The notes: generated by a model from the letters alone, not told the origin. A DNA stretch of 38,537 nucleotides from Companilactobacillus tucceti DSM 20183 (GCF_001434665.1 NZ_AZDG01000024.1:1-38537); one strand, 5' to 3'; positions 22,367-31,471 are shown, counted from the first letter of the stretch. Numbers and translations: made by a program.

Positions 22367-23146
22367 TTGGCAGATTATCTTAGATGGATATTGGGTGTTT
22401 TAGTGACCTTTACTTTAGTTCCGTATCTTACGGCCAGAGTCGTCTCGTGGATCGGTCATATAGCAAAAAAAACATTAGTGGATAATTTAGGTAATAGTAG
22501 TCAACTTGTCGTTGGTGGCTTAGGCGTAATGATCCATGAATTTGGTCATGCTTTTTTTGCTTTTATTTTTGGACACAAAGTTACAAAGGTACAACTCTTG
22601 AACATTCATTATCAAAACTCAGGTGCTTTAGGATCGGTTCAGCATTCGTGGAACGAGAATAATATTTACCAACGTTTAGGAAATTTTTTTATTGGTCTGG
22701 CACCTTATTATACTTGTTCAGTTGCACTCTACTTATTACAGAGATTTTTATTGAATGCTCAATTCAATTTCAGCAGTATTGGAGTTGAAGCAACGATTAA
22801 TGCTAATAATTTAGTGGAATCGGTATTGAATAATTTAAAGACAGCATTTGCTAATGGAACTTGGTCAATGATATTAATTTATCTAGTATTAACAATTATG
22901 ATTGCCAGTACGGGGTATGATTTGAGTGATGCGGATTTTAGTACAGTACATAAAGGTATTATTCCTTGGATAATCGTACAATTTATTATCGGAAATGTTT
23001 TTATAATTATTGGAAAAATAGATGTTTTAAATGGTTATTTACTTTACTTCACATCTTTTTCTATTTTGTTTATGGTTCACGCTATTATTAGTATGATATT
23101 AGCGATAATTGTAATTAAAGTATTGGGGATCTTTGATATATTTTAA
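22367..23146 (+). CDS. M50-like membrane metallopeptidase-related protein (HEFGH motif)
   Basis: The 259-residue integral membrane protein carries H57-E-F-G-H61 in VMIHEFGHAFFAFIFGH, the zinc-binding HExxH of M50/site-2-type proteases, inside a hydrophobic helix. FFIGLAPYYT (about 108-117) may be the second conserved loop, and YDLSDADF (about 185-192) holds Asp residues that might supply the third ligand. About six further helices follow. It lacks a PDZ domain and the NPDG signature of canonical RseP/SpoIVFB, so activity is uncertain. TTG start behind AAAAAGGGGA. It is the last gene of the acetyltransferase-TauE run and is closed by a strong terminator. Confidence 0.75.
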   Translation: MADYLRWILGVLVTFTLVPYLTARVVSWIGHIAKKTLVDNLGNSSQLVVGGLGVMIHEFGHAFFAFIFGHKVTKVQLLNIHYQNSGALGSVQHSWNENNIYQRLGNFFIGLAPYYTCSVALYLLQRFLLNAQFNFSSIGVEATINANNLVESVLNNLKTAFANGTWSMILIYLVLTIMIASTGYDLSDADFSTVHKGIIPWIIVQFIIGNVFIIIGKIDVLNGYLLYFTSFSILFMVHAIISMILAIIVIKVLGIFDIF

Positions 23147-23152
23147 AAAAAT

Positions 23153-23187
23153 AAAAGCCGCCAGATCGGGGAGTCTGGTGGCTTTTT
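23153..23187 (+). terminator. Rho-independent terminator of the three-gene run
   Basis: GCCGCCAGA pairs with TCTGGTGGC with one wobble, flanked by A- and T-runs. The 23188-23299 gap holds nothing I can support. Confidence 0.9.
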
Positions 23188-23299
23188 AGTTGAGTTATAA
23201 AAATCAACGGGGGGTTGATACAAACAGTTGGGGGATGTTTGTATCTAATATGTATTCTGTCAGCTTTAGAAATTTATTGCTAGATTTTTGCTCAAAAAA

Positions 23300-23929
23300 T
23301 TATAAAATTATTTTCATTAAAGAATCCGGAGATTTTAGCTTATATTCAGCCTGTTCAAACTCAGGGTTATTTTTGGCTCCCCATGTTGCCAATGCGAATG
23401 GAAGGTTTGCTCCATGTGCGCAACGCATATCATAGATGGAATCACCGATATAAATAGAATTATCTGGTTTAGCATCAAGTAGATCCAAAGCTTTTAAAAT
23501 TGGATCTGGATTAGGCTTGTGTTTCTTTGTGTCAGAAGCCGTTACGAAAATGTCGAAATACTTATTTAAATTGAATCTTTCAAAGTCGTTTTTTAATTCT
23601 TGATGGGTTTTAGAAGTTATTATTCCCAAATTTAAGTTGTCTTTATTTAAGTTACTTAATAGTTCTTCCATGCCATCAAAAACCGTTGAATAGTTTGAAT
23701 ATTGGGCAATTAAAATACGCCATTTTTCTAATAGGTCATTTAAATCATTTTCGTCGTCAGCAAATCGTCTCATCCCATCTTCACCTGGGATTCCAAGAAT
23801 ATAATATAGATCCTCATCTTTAACGGATAAACCCTTTTCCTGTAAAAGCAAAGCTTGGAAAGATTTGATAATAGTATATTCTGTGTCAGTTATTGTTCCG
23901 TCAATATCGAAGAGAATGTTTTTTAGCAT
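23300..23929 (-). CDS. HAD-superfamily phosphatase (phosphoglycolate phosphatase/beta-phosphoglucomutase type)
   Basis: The 209-residue protein begins MLKNILFDIDGTITDTEY with the catalytic Asp8 and Asp10 (DxDGT). LGIITSKT (motif II, about 106-113), Lys in KHKPNPDP (motif III, about 140-147) and YIGDSIYDMRCA (motif IV, about 159-170) complete the HAD active site. An inserted helical cap lies between motif I and II, as in subfamily I phosphatases. The start at 23929 follows AAGGAGTA on the minus strand; an upstream in-frame ATG at 23998 would add an unlikely tail. Substrate unknown, probably a small sugar phosphate. It stands alone. Confidence 0.9.
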   Translation of the reverse strand: MLKNILFDIDGTITDTEYTIIKSFQALLLQEKGLSVKDEDLYYILGIPGEDGMRRFADDENDLNDLLEKWRILIAQYSNYSTVFDGMEELLSNLNKDNLNLGIITSKTHQELKNDFERFNLNKYFDIFVTASDTKKHKPNPDPILKALDLLDAKPDNSIYIGDSIYDMRCAHGANLPFALATWGAKNNPEFEQAEYKLKSPDSLMKIIL

Positions 23930-24006
23930 AGTTATACTCCTTAAATTAGTTATACATATGATTATATCATCATTAATTTTGTCAGTTTCACTAAACAATA
24001 GTAGGT

Positions 24007-24048
24007 AAGAAGATATGAAAACAGAGACGCTTTTATATCTTCTTTTTT
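24007..24048 (+). terminator. orphan terminator-like hairpin, plus strand
   Basis: AAGAAGATAT pairs with ATATCTTCTT, with inner GAAAA/TTTT, and a T-run follows. No plus-strand gene lies directly upstream; it is beside the start of the HAD gene on the other strand. Confidence 0.5.
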
Positions 24049-24108
24049 AGTATTGAAATATTAAAAAACATTTTTGATATTGTGAATTAAAATCGATATA
24101 CTTTGTTA

Positions 24109-24124
24109 TTGCAAGCGCTTACTT
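24109..24124 (+). promoter_or_regulatory. cre site (CcpA operator)
   Basis: TTGCAAGCGCTTACTT matches WTGNAARCGNWWWCAW at all but one position. It lies upstream of a decayed gene, with a good ribosome binding site (AAAGGAGTG, near 24164-24172) between them. Confidence 0.65.
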
Positions 24125-24279
24125 ATTTAGTTAATAAGTGTCTTTTATTCTTAAGTAGTAACTAAAGGAGTGAACAAAGTAATTTACATTAAATTTAGAT
24201 CATCAAAGCAAGTAAAACTATTCAACTAAAAGAATGCGTCAGGGCATGTCACTTGAAGTGGAAAAGTAGAATTAAATAA

Positions 24280-24980
24280 AAAAGTATATCTGGAGAGTAC
24301 ACAATAATAGGAACATTTACTAATAATGAATATCGACATATTAGATTGGAAAATTTTAATTTTCATATTGATAATAACTTATTACAAAAAGTTGAAGTCT
24401 GATGTCGATGGAGCAAATGATTCAATGAAATTTGCATCTAAATTGGGGAGTTATGGTAATAAAAAAATTAATTCAACTGATTCACCAGAAGACGCTCATA
24501 ATTATATAGTTTCAATCTAACAGCCATTATTTATAGATTATGCTTATGATAAGTTAATAATTAATATAAAAAATATTTCGTTTGGCAATGTGTCAATTAT
24601 AACTGATGGAGAACTATTGAACAGAGTCAAAATTAATGATAAATCTAAGACAGTGGTTTTTATTGATAACCATAGAAGAAAAAGAACAAACACAATTTAT
24701 TTGTTTGTCAAAAAGTGATTTTAAGTACGAAAGGAATGGTGCAACACTGCCAGTTTTATTGTATTAATACAACAACGACGGTGCTTTAGCATTGTTAATA
24801 AATACAAGTGTGTTCATTTTGGATAAAGATCTGAAAAGATATAATCCAACAAAGAATGGAGTCAATTTCATGAAAAAAGAATATTGATGGTTGATGTATG
24901 TTAATGAAATTGGTGAAAATATGATAGAAGTTAAGAAAGATCATACTATGCTTTATTGGATAGTAATGAATGCATTATAA
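24280..24980 (+). pseudogene. decayed, formerly catabolite-controlled gene of unknown function
   Basis: Protein-like sequence is spread over three frames. Frame 1 (about 24280-24399) reads SGEYTIIGTFTNNEYRHIRL, then ENFNFHIDNN, and ends at TGA. Frame 2 (24326-24718) continues SDVDGANDSMKFASKLGSY, hits TAA at 24518-24520, then reads on in the same frame (QPLFIDYAYDKLIINIKNIS ...) to TGA at 24716. Frame 3 (about 24768-24980) reads NNDGALALLINTSVFILDKD, crosses a TGA, then WLMYVNEIGENMIEVKKD. The polar, beta-rich composition suggests a soluble or secreted protein. A cre site and a ribosome binding site upstream look like leftovers of its control region. A 64-residue open frame inside (24326-24520) is a fragment and not a gene. 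Confidence 0.65.
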
Positions 24981-25046
24981 AAGGTCCCCCATTATCTCCT
25001 TATTTAGTAGAAGGTTAAGGTATAATACCTTTAGGGAGATGATGGC

Positions 25047-26420
25047 ATGAATCAAACACCATATACTTTTCAGGATACTGATGCTTTTAAAAGTACAGAA
25101 CAGTTGATTATCAAGGGGCGATATTTTGCTACGATGGTTTCAGATGATTTTAATACATTTGAACCAAAAAAAAGGAATATTCATAAGATTTTGAATATTA
25201 AAAACAAGCTACTTGTACCGGAATTATTAGCGGTCAAAAGAGAACGGATGTCTAAATCATTATTTGCATTTTTTAGAGGGACAGCTGATGTAATGCATTA
25301 TGATTTAGCAAGTCATTCAGATAGCGCAATCAAAGTTTTGATCGGTGGGGATGCTCATTTAGGAAACTTTGGTTTTTATGGTTCTTCTGAAGGGCAATTA
25401 CTATTTGATATGAACGATTTTGATGAAGCGCATTTAGGTTATTGGGAATATGATCTCAAGCGATTTTTGGTCAGTGCACTCTTAGTTGCACGGTCACATT
25501 CTTTTGAAGAAACTGATATTCAAGAATTTCTCTTAGGTGTAGTTCATACGTATTTTGATACGTTAAAACATATGACTAAGATTTCAGAAATGAAGCGTTT
25601 CATTTTACCTAACACGTTGCAAAATATTACCGAAATTTTTGGTAATTTAAAGGATAATGAGGAATATTTTCAAAATTCATTTGAAAAAATGATTACTAAA
25701 AGTATCAAGAAGGCTCAAAGAAGCAATTCTAAGTTAGTGATCGAAAAATATACCATTTTGAATGAAAAAGGCGAAAGAAGATTCGAAGAAAACAAGCCAG
25801 TTACACAGCATATTACTAAAGAAGATTTTGATTCTTTGGTTAAGGGTTACAATGAATATAAAGAAAAGCAAAAAAGTGACGTTAGGCTATTTCTTGAAGA
25901 TTTCAATATTATAGATGTTGTTAGACATAGCGTTGGTGTAGGTAGTGTAGGTACTTTATGTTATCTGATATTGTTACAAGATTTGGATAAAAACTACTTA
26001 GTTTTACAAGCTAAACAGGCCTTGCCAATTTACAATGTTGAAGGTTTATATTCCGATAAAAAAGTAAGTCAGGGACAAAATATTGTCGATAGTCAACTTA
26101 TTTTACAAAGTGCTTCGGACCCGTTTTTAGGAGCTTTTGATACTGACAAATACAGCTTTTATATGCGTCAGTTTAAGGATATGAAATCTTCGATCAATTT
26201 AGATAAACTAGATTATGCTTCTTTTGAAGATTATGTAACAGTGTGTGTGATTCTGCTTGCCAGAGCTCACTCTCATTCACCAAATTATCCATTAATTATA
26301 GGATTTGGTGCTGAGTATCAAGATCTGGATAATTCTTTGATGAATTTTGCCAACAGCTATGCAAAGCAAGTTGAGTATGATTATGATTCATTTAAGAAGG
26401 AACTGGAAAATAAAAACTAA
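25047..26420 (+). CDS. DUF2252 protein with kinase-like catalytic motifs
   Basis: The 457-residue cytoplasmic protein matches DUF2252 by FFRGTADVMHYDL (75-87), GGDAHLGNFG (100-109), FDMNDFDEAHLGYWEYDLKR (120-139) and a later RAHSHS near residue 415. GDxHxxN followed by D-F-D resembles the catalytic and metal-binding loops of aminoglycoside/choline-kinase-like phosphotransferases, so phosphotransfer is a reasonable inference; no activity is established to my knowledge. The start follows GGGAGATG. It overlaps the polyphosphate kinase reading frame downstream and must be co-transcribed with it, which points to a role in phosphate or polyphosphate metabolism. Confidence 0.85.
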   Translation: MNQTPYTFQDTDAFKSTEQLIIKGRYFATMVSDDFNTFEPKKRNIHKILNIKNKLLVPELLAVKRERMSKSLFAFFRGTADVMHYDLASHSDSAIKVLIGGDAHLGNFGFYGSSEGQLLFDMNDFDEAHLGYWEYDLKRFLVSALLVARSHSFEETDIQEFLLGVVHTYFDTLKHMTKISEMKRFILPNTLQNITEIFGNLKDNEEYFQNSFEKMITKSIKKAQRSNSKLVIEKYTILNEKGERRFEENKPVTQHITKEDFDSLVKGYNEYKEKQKSDVRLFLEDFNIIDVVRHSVGVGSVGTLCYLILLQDLDKNYLVLQAKQALPIYNVEGLYSDKKVSQGQNIVDSQLILQSASDPFLGAFDTDKYSFYMRQFKDMKSSINLDKLDYASFEDYVTVCVILLARAHSHSPNYPLIIGFGAEYQDLDNSLMNFANSYAKQVEYDYDSFKKELENKN

Positions 26421-28401
26421 ATATTATAATAGGGATTTAAGCTGGTTGTTATTCGATAATAGAGTGATCGACCAAGCTTATAACAAAAAAGTTCCACTAC
26501 TTGAAAAACTGCGCTTTTTGTCGATTGCGTCAAATAACTTAGATGAGTTTTTTCGCGTAAGAATGCACAATGTTTACAGTATGATAGCTCGTAAAAAACG
26601 TGATCGAAGAACAGGTTTAGACGGGGTGGATCTATTAAGTTTTATTTATGACTTCAATTCACGAAATATTTCTAAACAATATCAAGCACTTGGTATTGTC
26701 TTAGATGATATTAATGAACGGGGGATTTTTAAGCTTTCGTATTTTTCTGACGTTAGTGATAAAGAAAAAGAATATCTAAGGTCTTACTATTCAAAAAATA
26801 TTTCTAAAAAAATCAAAGTTGTAGAATTTAGTCTAGCTAAAAAGTCACATAGTAACTTAAATATTTTATTGCGGTCTAAAGATCAAATATTTACAGCTGA
26901 GATTCCAGATGACTTGGATAGGTTAGTAGAGACCAATGTTCCTAATCACTTTGTTTTGTTGGAAGACTTAATAATTAATAGTGCAGAAGATCATTTTAAG
27001 AAAAATAAGATTGTTAATAGTTATATCTATCGTTTAACTTTTGATAAAAATAAACGATATGACTTTTTAGATAAAAGTTTAAGTGATGATGAGTATCTTG
27101 ATAACATGACAGACTATTTGACCAATAATGGGCATAGGAAAGTAACTAGAGTCGAATTTGTTAGTCATGATGATCCTAAAGATCGTGTATTCTTCAGTTC
27201 ACTTTTTGGTATTAGTAAGAAGAGCGTCTATGAAATTTGTGGTCCTTTAGATTTAAGAGTGTTAGATAAACTCTTTAAAAAATATCGTGATAATCCAAAA
27301 TTGGTCTTTGCTCCATTTACAGGACTAACTTGGCGTGATTCAAAAGATATTTTGAATTATTTAGATAGTAAATCGTTATTTGTAAATTATCCGTATGATT
27401 CATTTGACATTTTTTTGAAATTTTTAAAGGCTGCTGTACATAGTGAAAAAACTACTGCGATTAAGATGTCGATATATCGTACTGAAAAAAATTCGCATGT
27501 AGTTAGCCTATTAAAAGAGGCTGCCAATAAAGGGATTAAGGTCACAGTCATTGTTGAGTTAAGAGCTCGTTTTGATGAGCAACATAATTTGATTGTTGCT
27601 GATGAGTTAGAAAAAGCAGGCTGTAAAATTTTATACGGAGATCGAGTAAATAAGGTTCATGCTAAAATTTGCTTGGTTGAACAAGGTAAAACGGGTTACG
27701 TACAGATAGGTACTGGTAATTATAATGCAATTACTTCGAAAGTTTTCTCTGACGTTAGCTTCTTTACTAGTAACATACAGTACGTTAATGATGCTAAATT
27801 ATTTTTTGAAATAGTGGCTGGGAAAAATGTTGACGACTTTAAGTTGTTGTCAACATCACCAAATGGTATAAAGCAATTGGTCCTCCACAAAATCAGAAAA
27901 GCTACAAGGAATTATCTTCGTACAGGTAAAGGGGAGGTATTCCTTAAAGTTAACGGATTAACCGATATTGATATTATTAATGGTATATATGGTGCTGCGC
28001 GTTTGGGGCTACCCTTTAGAATTATCGTGCGTGGTTCATGTTCACTTAAATTAGGACTATGTGGCGAAAAAGAAAATATCATCGTCAAAAGTATTGTTGG
28101 TGAACTTTTGGAACACAGTAGAATTTACAAATTTGATTATGGTAATGGAGATGACGAAATTTGGATCTCATCAGCCGATTTGATGACCAGAAATCTTGAT
28201 CGTCGTGTTGAAATTGCCGCTCCAATCGTTGAAGAACCATCAAAAAAGGTTCTAAGAAAAATGATTAAATTGTATATGAAAGATTCTGCTAACTCTTACT
28301 ATCTTAATGAAGATGGTGAATATATTAAGACCAATAAGTTTTGGAATATTTCAGCTCAACAAACTTGGTTGAGACAAATTAAATGGAAAAAATATGTTTA
28401 A
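26383..28401 (+). CDS. ppk1: polyphosphate kinase PPK1
   Basis: This is a full-length PPK1 (about 672 residues from the start given). YYNRDLSWLLFDNRV (near the N-terminus) and LRFLSIASNNLDEFFRVR match the family's opening. The two active-site histidines are present: VHAK (His426, the phosphorylated one) and LLEHSRIY (His578). IGTGNYN and SSADLMTRNLDRRVE also match. The enzyme makes polyphosphate from ATP, reversibly. The start is uncertain: ATGs at 26347, 26359, 26377 and 26383 are deep inside the DUF2252 gene, while AAGAAGG (26394-26400) points to an ATA at 26410 or nearby, so initiation may be non-standard or coupled. A terminator follows. No ppx is in the window. Confidence 0.92.
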   Translation: MIHLRRNWKIKTKYYNRDLSWLLFDNRVIDQAYNKKVPLLEKLRFLSIASNNLDEFFRVRMHNVYSMIARKKRDRRTGLDGVDLLSFIYDFNSRNISKQYQALGIVLDDINERGIFKLSYFSDVSDKEKEYLRSYYSKNISKKIKVVEFSLAKKSHSNLNILLRSKDQIFTAEIPDDLDRLVETNVPNHFVLLEDLIINSAEDHFKKNKIVNSYIYRLTFDKNKRYDFLDKSLSDDEYLDNMTDYLTNNGHRKVTRVEFVSHDDPKDRVFFSSLFGISKKSVYEICGPLDLRVLDKLFKKYRDNPKLVFAPFTGLTWRDSKDILNYLDSKSLFVNYPYDSFDIFLKFLKAAVHSEKTTAIKMSIYRTEKNSHVVSLLKEAANKGIKVTVIVELRARFDEQHNLIVADELEKAGCKILYGDRVNKVHAKICLVEQGKTGYVQIGTGNYNAITSKVFSDVSFFTSNIQYVNDAKLFFEIVAGKNVDDFKLLSTSPNGIKQLVLHKIRKATRNYLRTGKGEVFLKVNGLTDIDIINGIYGAARLGLPFRIIVRGSCSLKLGLCGEKENIIVKSIVGELLEHSRIYKFDYGNGDDEIWISSADLMTRNLDRRVEIAAPIVEEPSKKVLRKMIKLYMKDSANSYYLNEDGEYIKTNKFWNISAQQTWLRQIKWKKYV

Positions 28402-28403
28402 TA

Positions 28404-28440
28404 AAAACACTACTGAAAATAATTATTCGGTAGTGTTTTT
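28404..28440 (+). terminator. Rho-independent terminator after ppk1
   Basis: AAAACACTAC pairs with GTAGTGTTTT, flanked by T residues downstream. Confidence 0.9.
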
Positions 28441-28488
28441 GTTTGGGTTATTATGGAACAATACAGTATCAAGCTAGGGGGGATTTTT

Positions 28489-28977
28489 ATGAAGTTTACT
28501 TTGGCTTCTTTAAATGATTTGGATGAAATCATGAATATAGAAAGACAAGGTTTTAATGCTGCTGAGGCGGGAAGTATCAAATCATATCGCGACAGAATAG
28601 TGAAATTGCATGATACGTTTTTGACAGTTAGAAATGATTTGAATAAAGTAATAGGATTTGTTGTTGGACCAGCAGTTAATGAACGATTTATAAAAAATGA
28701 CATGTATGAAACTACTCCAAATAATTTGTCTAAAGGAGGTCACCAATTAGTTTTTACGATTGCTATTGATCCAGATTATCGTGGACAAGGTATCGGCAGC
28801 AAATTGTTGAGTGAATTTGAGAAAATAGCACGTAAAGATAATAGAGAAAGTATAGCTCTGACTTGTTTAAAGAATAGAATTACTTTTTATGAAAAAAATG
28901 GATTTACCAATCTTGGTGTTGCCGATTCAAATCATGGTGATGAAGTTTGGTATAACATGGAAAAAATTATCGAATAA
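28489..28977 (+). CDS. GNAT-family N-acetyltransferase
   Basis: The 162-residue protein has the GNAT fold. HQLVFTIAIDPDYRGQGIGS (about 86-105) is motif A with the acetyl-CoA pyrophosphate loop (R/Q-G-x-G-x-G/A as RGQGIG). FYEKNGFTNLG (about 137-147) is motif B. The overall arrangement is like arylalkylamine-type acetyltransferases. ATG 28489 follows AGGGGGGAT (28476-28484); the upstream in-frame start at 28453 has no such site. It is 36 bases before the DHA2 exporter gene and likely shares its transcript, so it may acetylate a compound handled by that exporter. Acceptor unknown. Confidence 0.85.
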   Translation: MKFTLASLNDLDEIMNIERQGFNAAEAGSIKSYRDRIVKLHDTFLTVRNDLNKVIGFVVGPAVNERFIKNDMYETTPNNLSKGGHQLVFTIAIDPDYRGQGIGSKLLSEFEKIARKDNRESIALTCLKNRITFYEKNGFTNLGVADSNHGDEVWYNMEKIIE

Positions 28978-29013
28978 ATATTCTATTGATTTATTTTTGA
29001 TGGGGGACTTAGG

Positions 29014-30504
29014 TTGAAAAAGGATAGACGAAATTTAGTGGCAATTGCAATGTTGTTATCGAATATGATGACGGGAATGGATGCAACAATTATAAATACG
29101 GCATTGCCAGCAATTACAAGTGAATTAGAAGGATTAGAATACATGGGTTGGATAGTTGCTACATATTTATTAGGATTAGCTGTTTCCACACCTTTATGGA
29201 GTAAATTTGGAGAACATCAAGGCAATAAGAAAGCTTATATTTATGCGACGATTATATTTGCTATTGGAGCTATTTTTCAGGGAATGGCCTCTAATATTCA
29301 GTGGTTCATAATTGCGAGAGTGATAATGGGGATTGGTGGTGGAGGAATGAATACAATTCCGTTTATTGCGTTTGCTGATATGTATGAAGACTTAACCAAA
29401 AGGTCGCAAATTATAGGATTATCGGCAGCCCTCTTTAGTATTGCTTCAATTATTGGTCCACTTGTTGGTGGATGGATCATCGATACATTAACGTGGCGCT
29501 TAGTATTTTATTTGAACGTTCCAGTAGCGTTATTATCAATTACTGTTTTAACGATATTTTATGAAGATACTAAACGCAACGCTTCTGGTAAAAGTGTTGA
29601 TTATAAAGGTGCAATATTACTTGTTGTAAGTTTGATTTTGATTCTTACCGGTATTCAAAGAATTGGTAAATCCTCCACAGCATTGGTGATTTTATTATTG
29701 ATTTTAGGCATAATTACAATTTTATGTTTGATAGATGTTGATAAAAAGGCAGAAGATCCTATTATACCTAGTAGACTTTTTAGTAATAAAGATCTGATGA
29801 TCGATTATGGATTGTTTATTATCATTTGGGGGTCATTTGTTGCTATTACTACGTATCTTCCTGTTTGGGCGCAAGGAGTATTGGGTGTCAGTGCTTTAAT
29901 CGGTGGGATGACGCAAATTCCAGGTGCAATAACTAATATTATTGGTTCAGGGTCGGTATCCTTTTTTCAAAGTAAATCGAATAAATATTTAATCGTGTCT
30001 GTAGGGATAGTTTCAATTTTATTATCATTCATTTGTATTATTATGTCTGGTCAAAATACACCATTTTGGTTGCTTTTAGCAGCAGGTGGCTTTGAAGGAT
30101 TTGGATCAGGTGTTATCTATAATGTTTTACTAGTGAATGTCCAAGCTGATGCAGAAAAAAGAGATATTCCTACAGCAACTTCTTTGGCATATTTATTAAG
30201 AGTTATTAGTCAAACGTTGATGTCATCTATTTATGGAATAATTTTGAATCACGCATTGATGAATGGAATCAAAAAATCGCACAATACTATTACAATGAAT
30301 ATGTTGACAAAATTGAATAGCGCTAGATCTGCTAAAGAATTGCCACAGACATTATTGCCATCAATGAGAAAAATATTATACACTGGCTATCAAAACATCA
30401 TGTTGACTGGATTGACTCTTATTATTATTTCGATGGTAGTTATTATATGTATGCTTGTGCATTATCATAGACATAATTATGGTGAAAAGGTTAAATTGGA
30501 ATAA
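29014..30504 (+). CDS. MFS drug exporter, DHA2 (EmrB/QacA) family
   Basis: The 496-residue protein has about 14 membrane helices. MTGMDATIINTALPAI (about 18-33) is the DHA2 helix-1 motif D. PLWSKFGEHQGNKKAY (about 60-75) is the motif A loop, and GPLVGGWIID (about 149-158) is the helix-5 motif C of antiporters. Such proteins export drugs, dyes or bile acids using the proton gradient. The start is TTG 29014 behind GGGGGACT. It lies in the middle of a GNAT-MFS-reductase run ending in a strong terminator. Confidence 0.9.
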   Translation: MKKDRRNLVAIAMLLSNMMTGMDATIINTALPAITSELEGLEYMGWIVATYLLGLAVSTPLWSKFGEHQGNKKAYIYATIIFAIGAIFQGMASNIQWFIIARVIMGIGGGGMNTIPFIAFADMYEDLTKRSQIIGLSAALFSIASIIGPLVGGWIIDTLTWRLVFYLNVPVALLSITVLTIFYEDTKRNASGKSVDYKGAILLVVSLILILTGIQRIGKSSTALVILLLILGIITILCLIDVDKKAEDPIIPSRLFSNKDLMIDYGLFIIIWGSFVAITTYLPVWAQGVLGVSALIGGMTQIPGAITNIIGSGSVSFFQSKSNKYLIVSVGIVSILLSFICIIMSGQNTPFWLLLAAGGFEGFGSGVIYNVLLVNVQADAEKRDIPTATSLAYLLRVISQTLMSSIYGIILNHALMNGIKKSHNTITMNMLTKLNSARSAKELPQTLLPSMRKILYTGYQNIMLTGLTLIIISMVVIICMLVHYHRHNYGEKVKLE

Positions 30505-30520
30505 AGGGGGATGATATTGT

Positions 30521-31453
30521 ATGCAAACAAAGGCAGTTGTTATTGAAAGTTATGGAGATAGTAGTAAGTTTGAAGATCAAATGGTTGAAATACCAGATTT
30601 GAAACCTAAGCAAATATTAATAAAGGTATCTGGAAGTTCAGTTGCACCATTTGATATTGCTGTTCGAAGTGGTGTCTTTAAAAATGATTTTAAATTAGAG
30701 ATGCCTGCCATAACTGGAACTGATGTAGTTGGTAAAGTGGTTGATAAAGGTTCAGAAGTTAGTAAGTTTGAAGTTGGTGATTTAGTTTGTGGAATGGTAG
30801 GTGTTAAAGGCTTTGGAGCCTATTCTGAATACGCTATTTTAGGACAGAGTAAAGCTGCCAAGGTTTTTGAGAATATTCCTATAGAAGTGGCTGCTTCGTT
30901 ACCAATGACTGCGATACCTGCATATAATTCCTTATTTGATTTAGGACACTTAAAGGCCGGAGAAAAAGTTTTGATCCATGGTGGAGCTGGCGGTGTTGGT
31001 TCAATGGCCATCCAACTGGCTAAAAACATTGGTGCAAAAATTTATACTACTGCGGGTTCTAATGAAGAACAATTAAAGAAATTTGGTGCAACAAGAGTTA
31101 TTAACTACCATGATGAAAGATTTGAGGAAGAATTATCAAATATTGATTTAGTTATAGATACTGTAGGTCATTTTACTTATAAACATAGTTTTGAGGTTTT
31201 AAGAAGTGGTGGTCGCTTAGTATCGTTGGTAGAAGAACCAGATGATAAATTAGCAACTAAATATAAAGTCAGTGCAATGTACTTAAGTGGAAAGTTTGAT
31301 AATCCTTTAGATAAGGTAATTAAGTTAGTATCAGATGGTAAGGTTAAAATAAATGTTCAACAAACATTTCCTCTAACAGCTGATGGAGTTAGGGAAGCTC
31401 AGGACTACTATGAAGATAATCATGTATTTGGTAAGGTAGTTTTGTTGAAATAA
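30521..31453 (+). CDS. MDR-family NADPH:quinone oxidoreductase-like enzyme
   Basis: The 310-residue medium-chain dehydrogenase/reductase has a GroES-like N-terminal domain (about 1-120, with GTDVVGKVVDKGSEVSKF) and a Rossmann domain. AGEKVLIHGGAGGVGSMAIQ (about 146-165) holds the NADPH-binding AGGVG loop. The zinc-ligand residues of alcohol dehydrogenases are absent, so it is of the zinc-independent quinone-oxidoreductase type. The start follows AAAGGGGGATG. It is 16 bases after the exporter stop and ends the run. Possible substrates are quinones or reactive carbonyls. Confidence 0.9.
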   Translation: MQTKAVVIESYGDSSKFEDQMVEIPDLKPKQILIKVSGSSVAPFDIAVRSGVFKNDFKLEMPAITGTDVVGKVVDKGSEVSKFEVGDLVCGMVGVKGFGAYSEYAILGQSKAAKVFENIPIEVAASLPMTAIPAYNSLFDLGHLKAGEKVLIHGGAGGVGSMAIQLAKNIGAKIYTTAGSNEEQLKKFGATRVINYHDERFEEELSNIDLVIDTVGHFTYKHSFEVLRSGGRLVSLVEEPDDKLATKYKVSAMYLSGKFDNPLDKVIKLVSDGKVKINVQQTFPLTADGVREAQDYYEDNHVFGKVVLLK

Positions 31454-31471
31454 TAAAATACTATTTAATAT

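Noticed and set aside
23190-23435. 81-residue plus-strand frame next to GGGG-rich sequence
   Set aside because: Its second half is antisense to the HAD phosphatase gene and the translation resembles no protein.
24326-24520. 64-residue frame as an intact small membrane gene
   Set aside because: It lies inside protein-like sequence that continues beyond its stop in the same frame and before it in another frame, so it is a fragment of a decayed gene.
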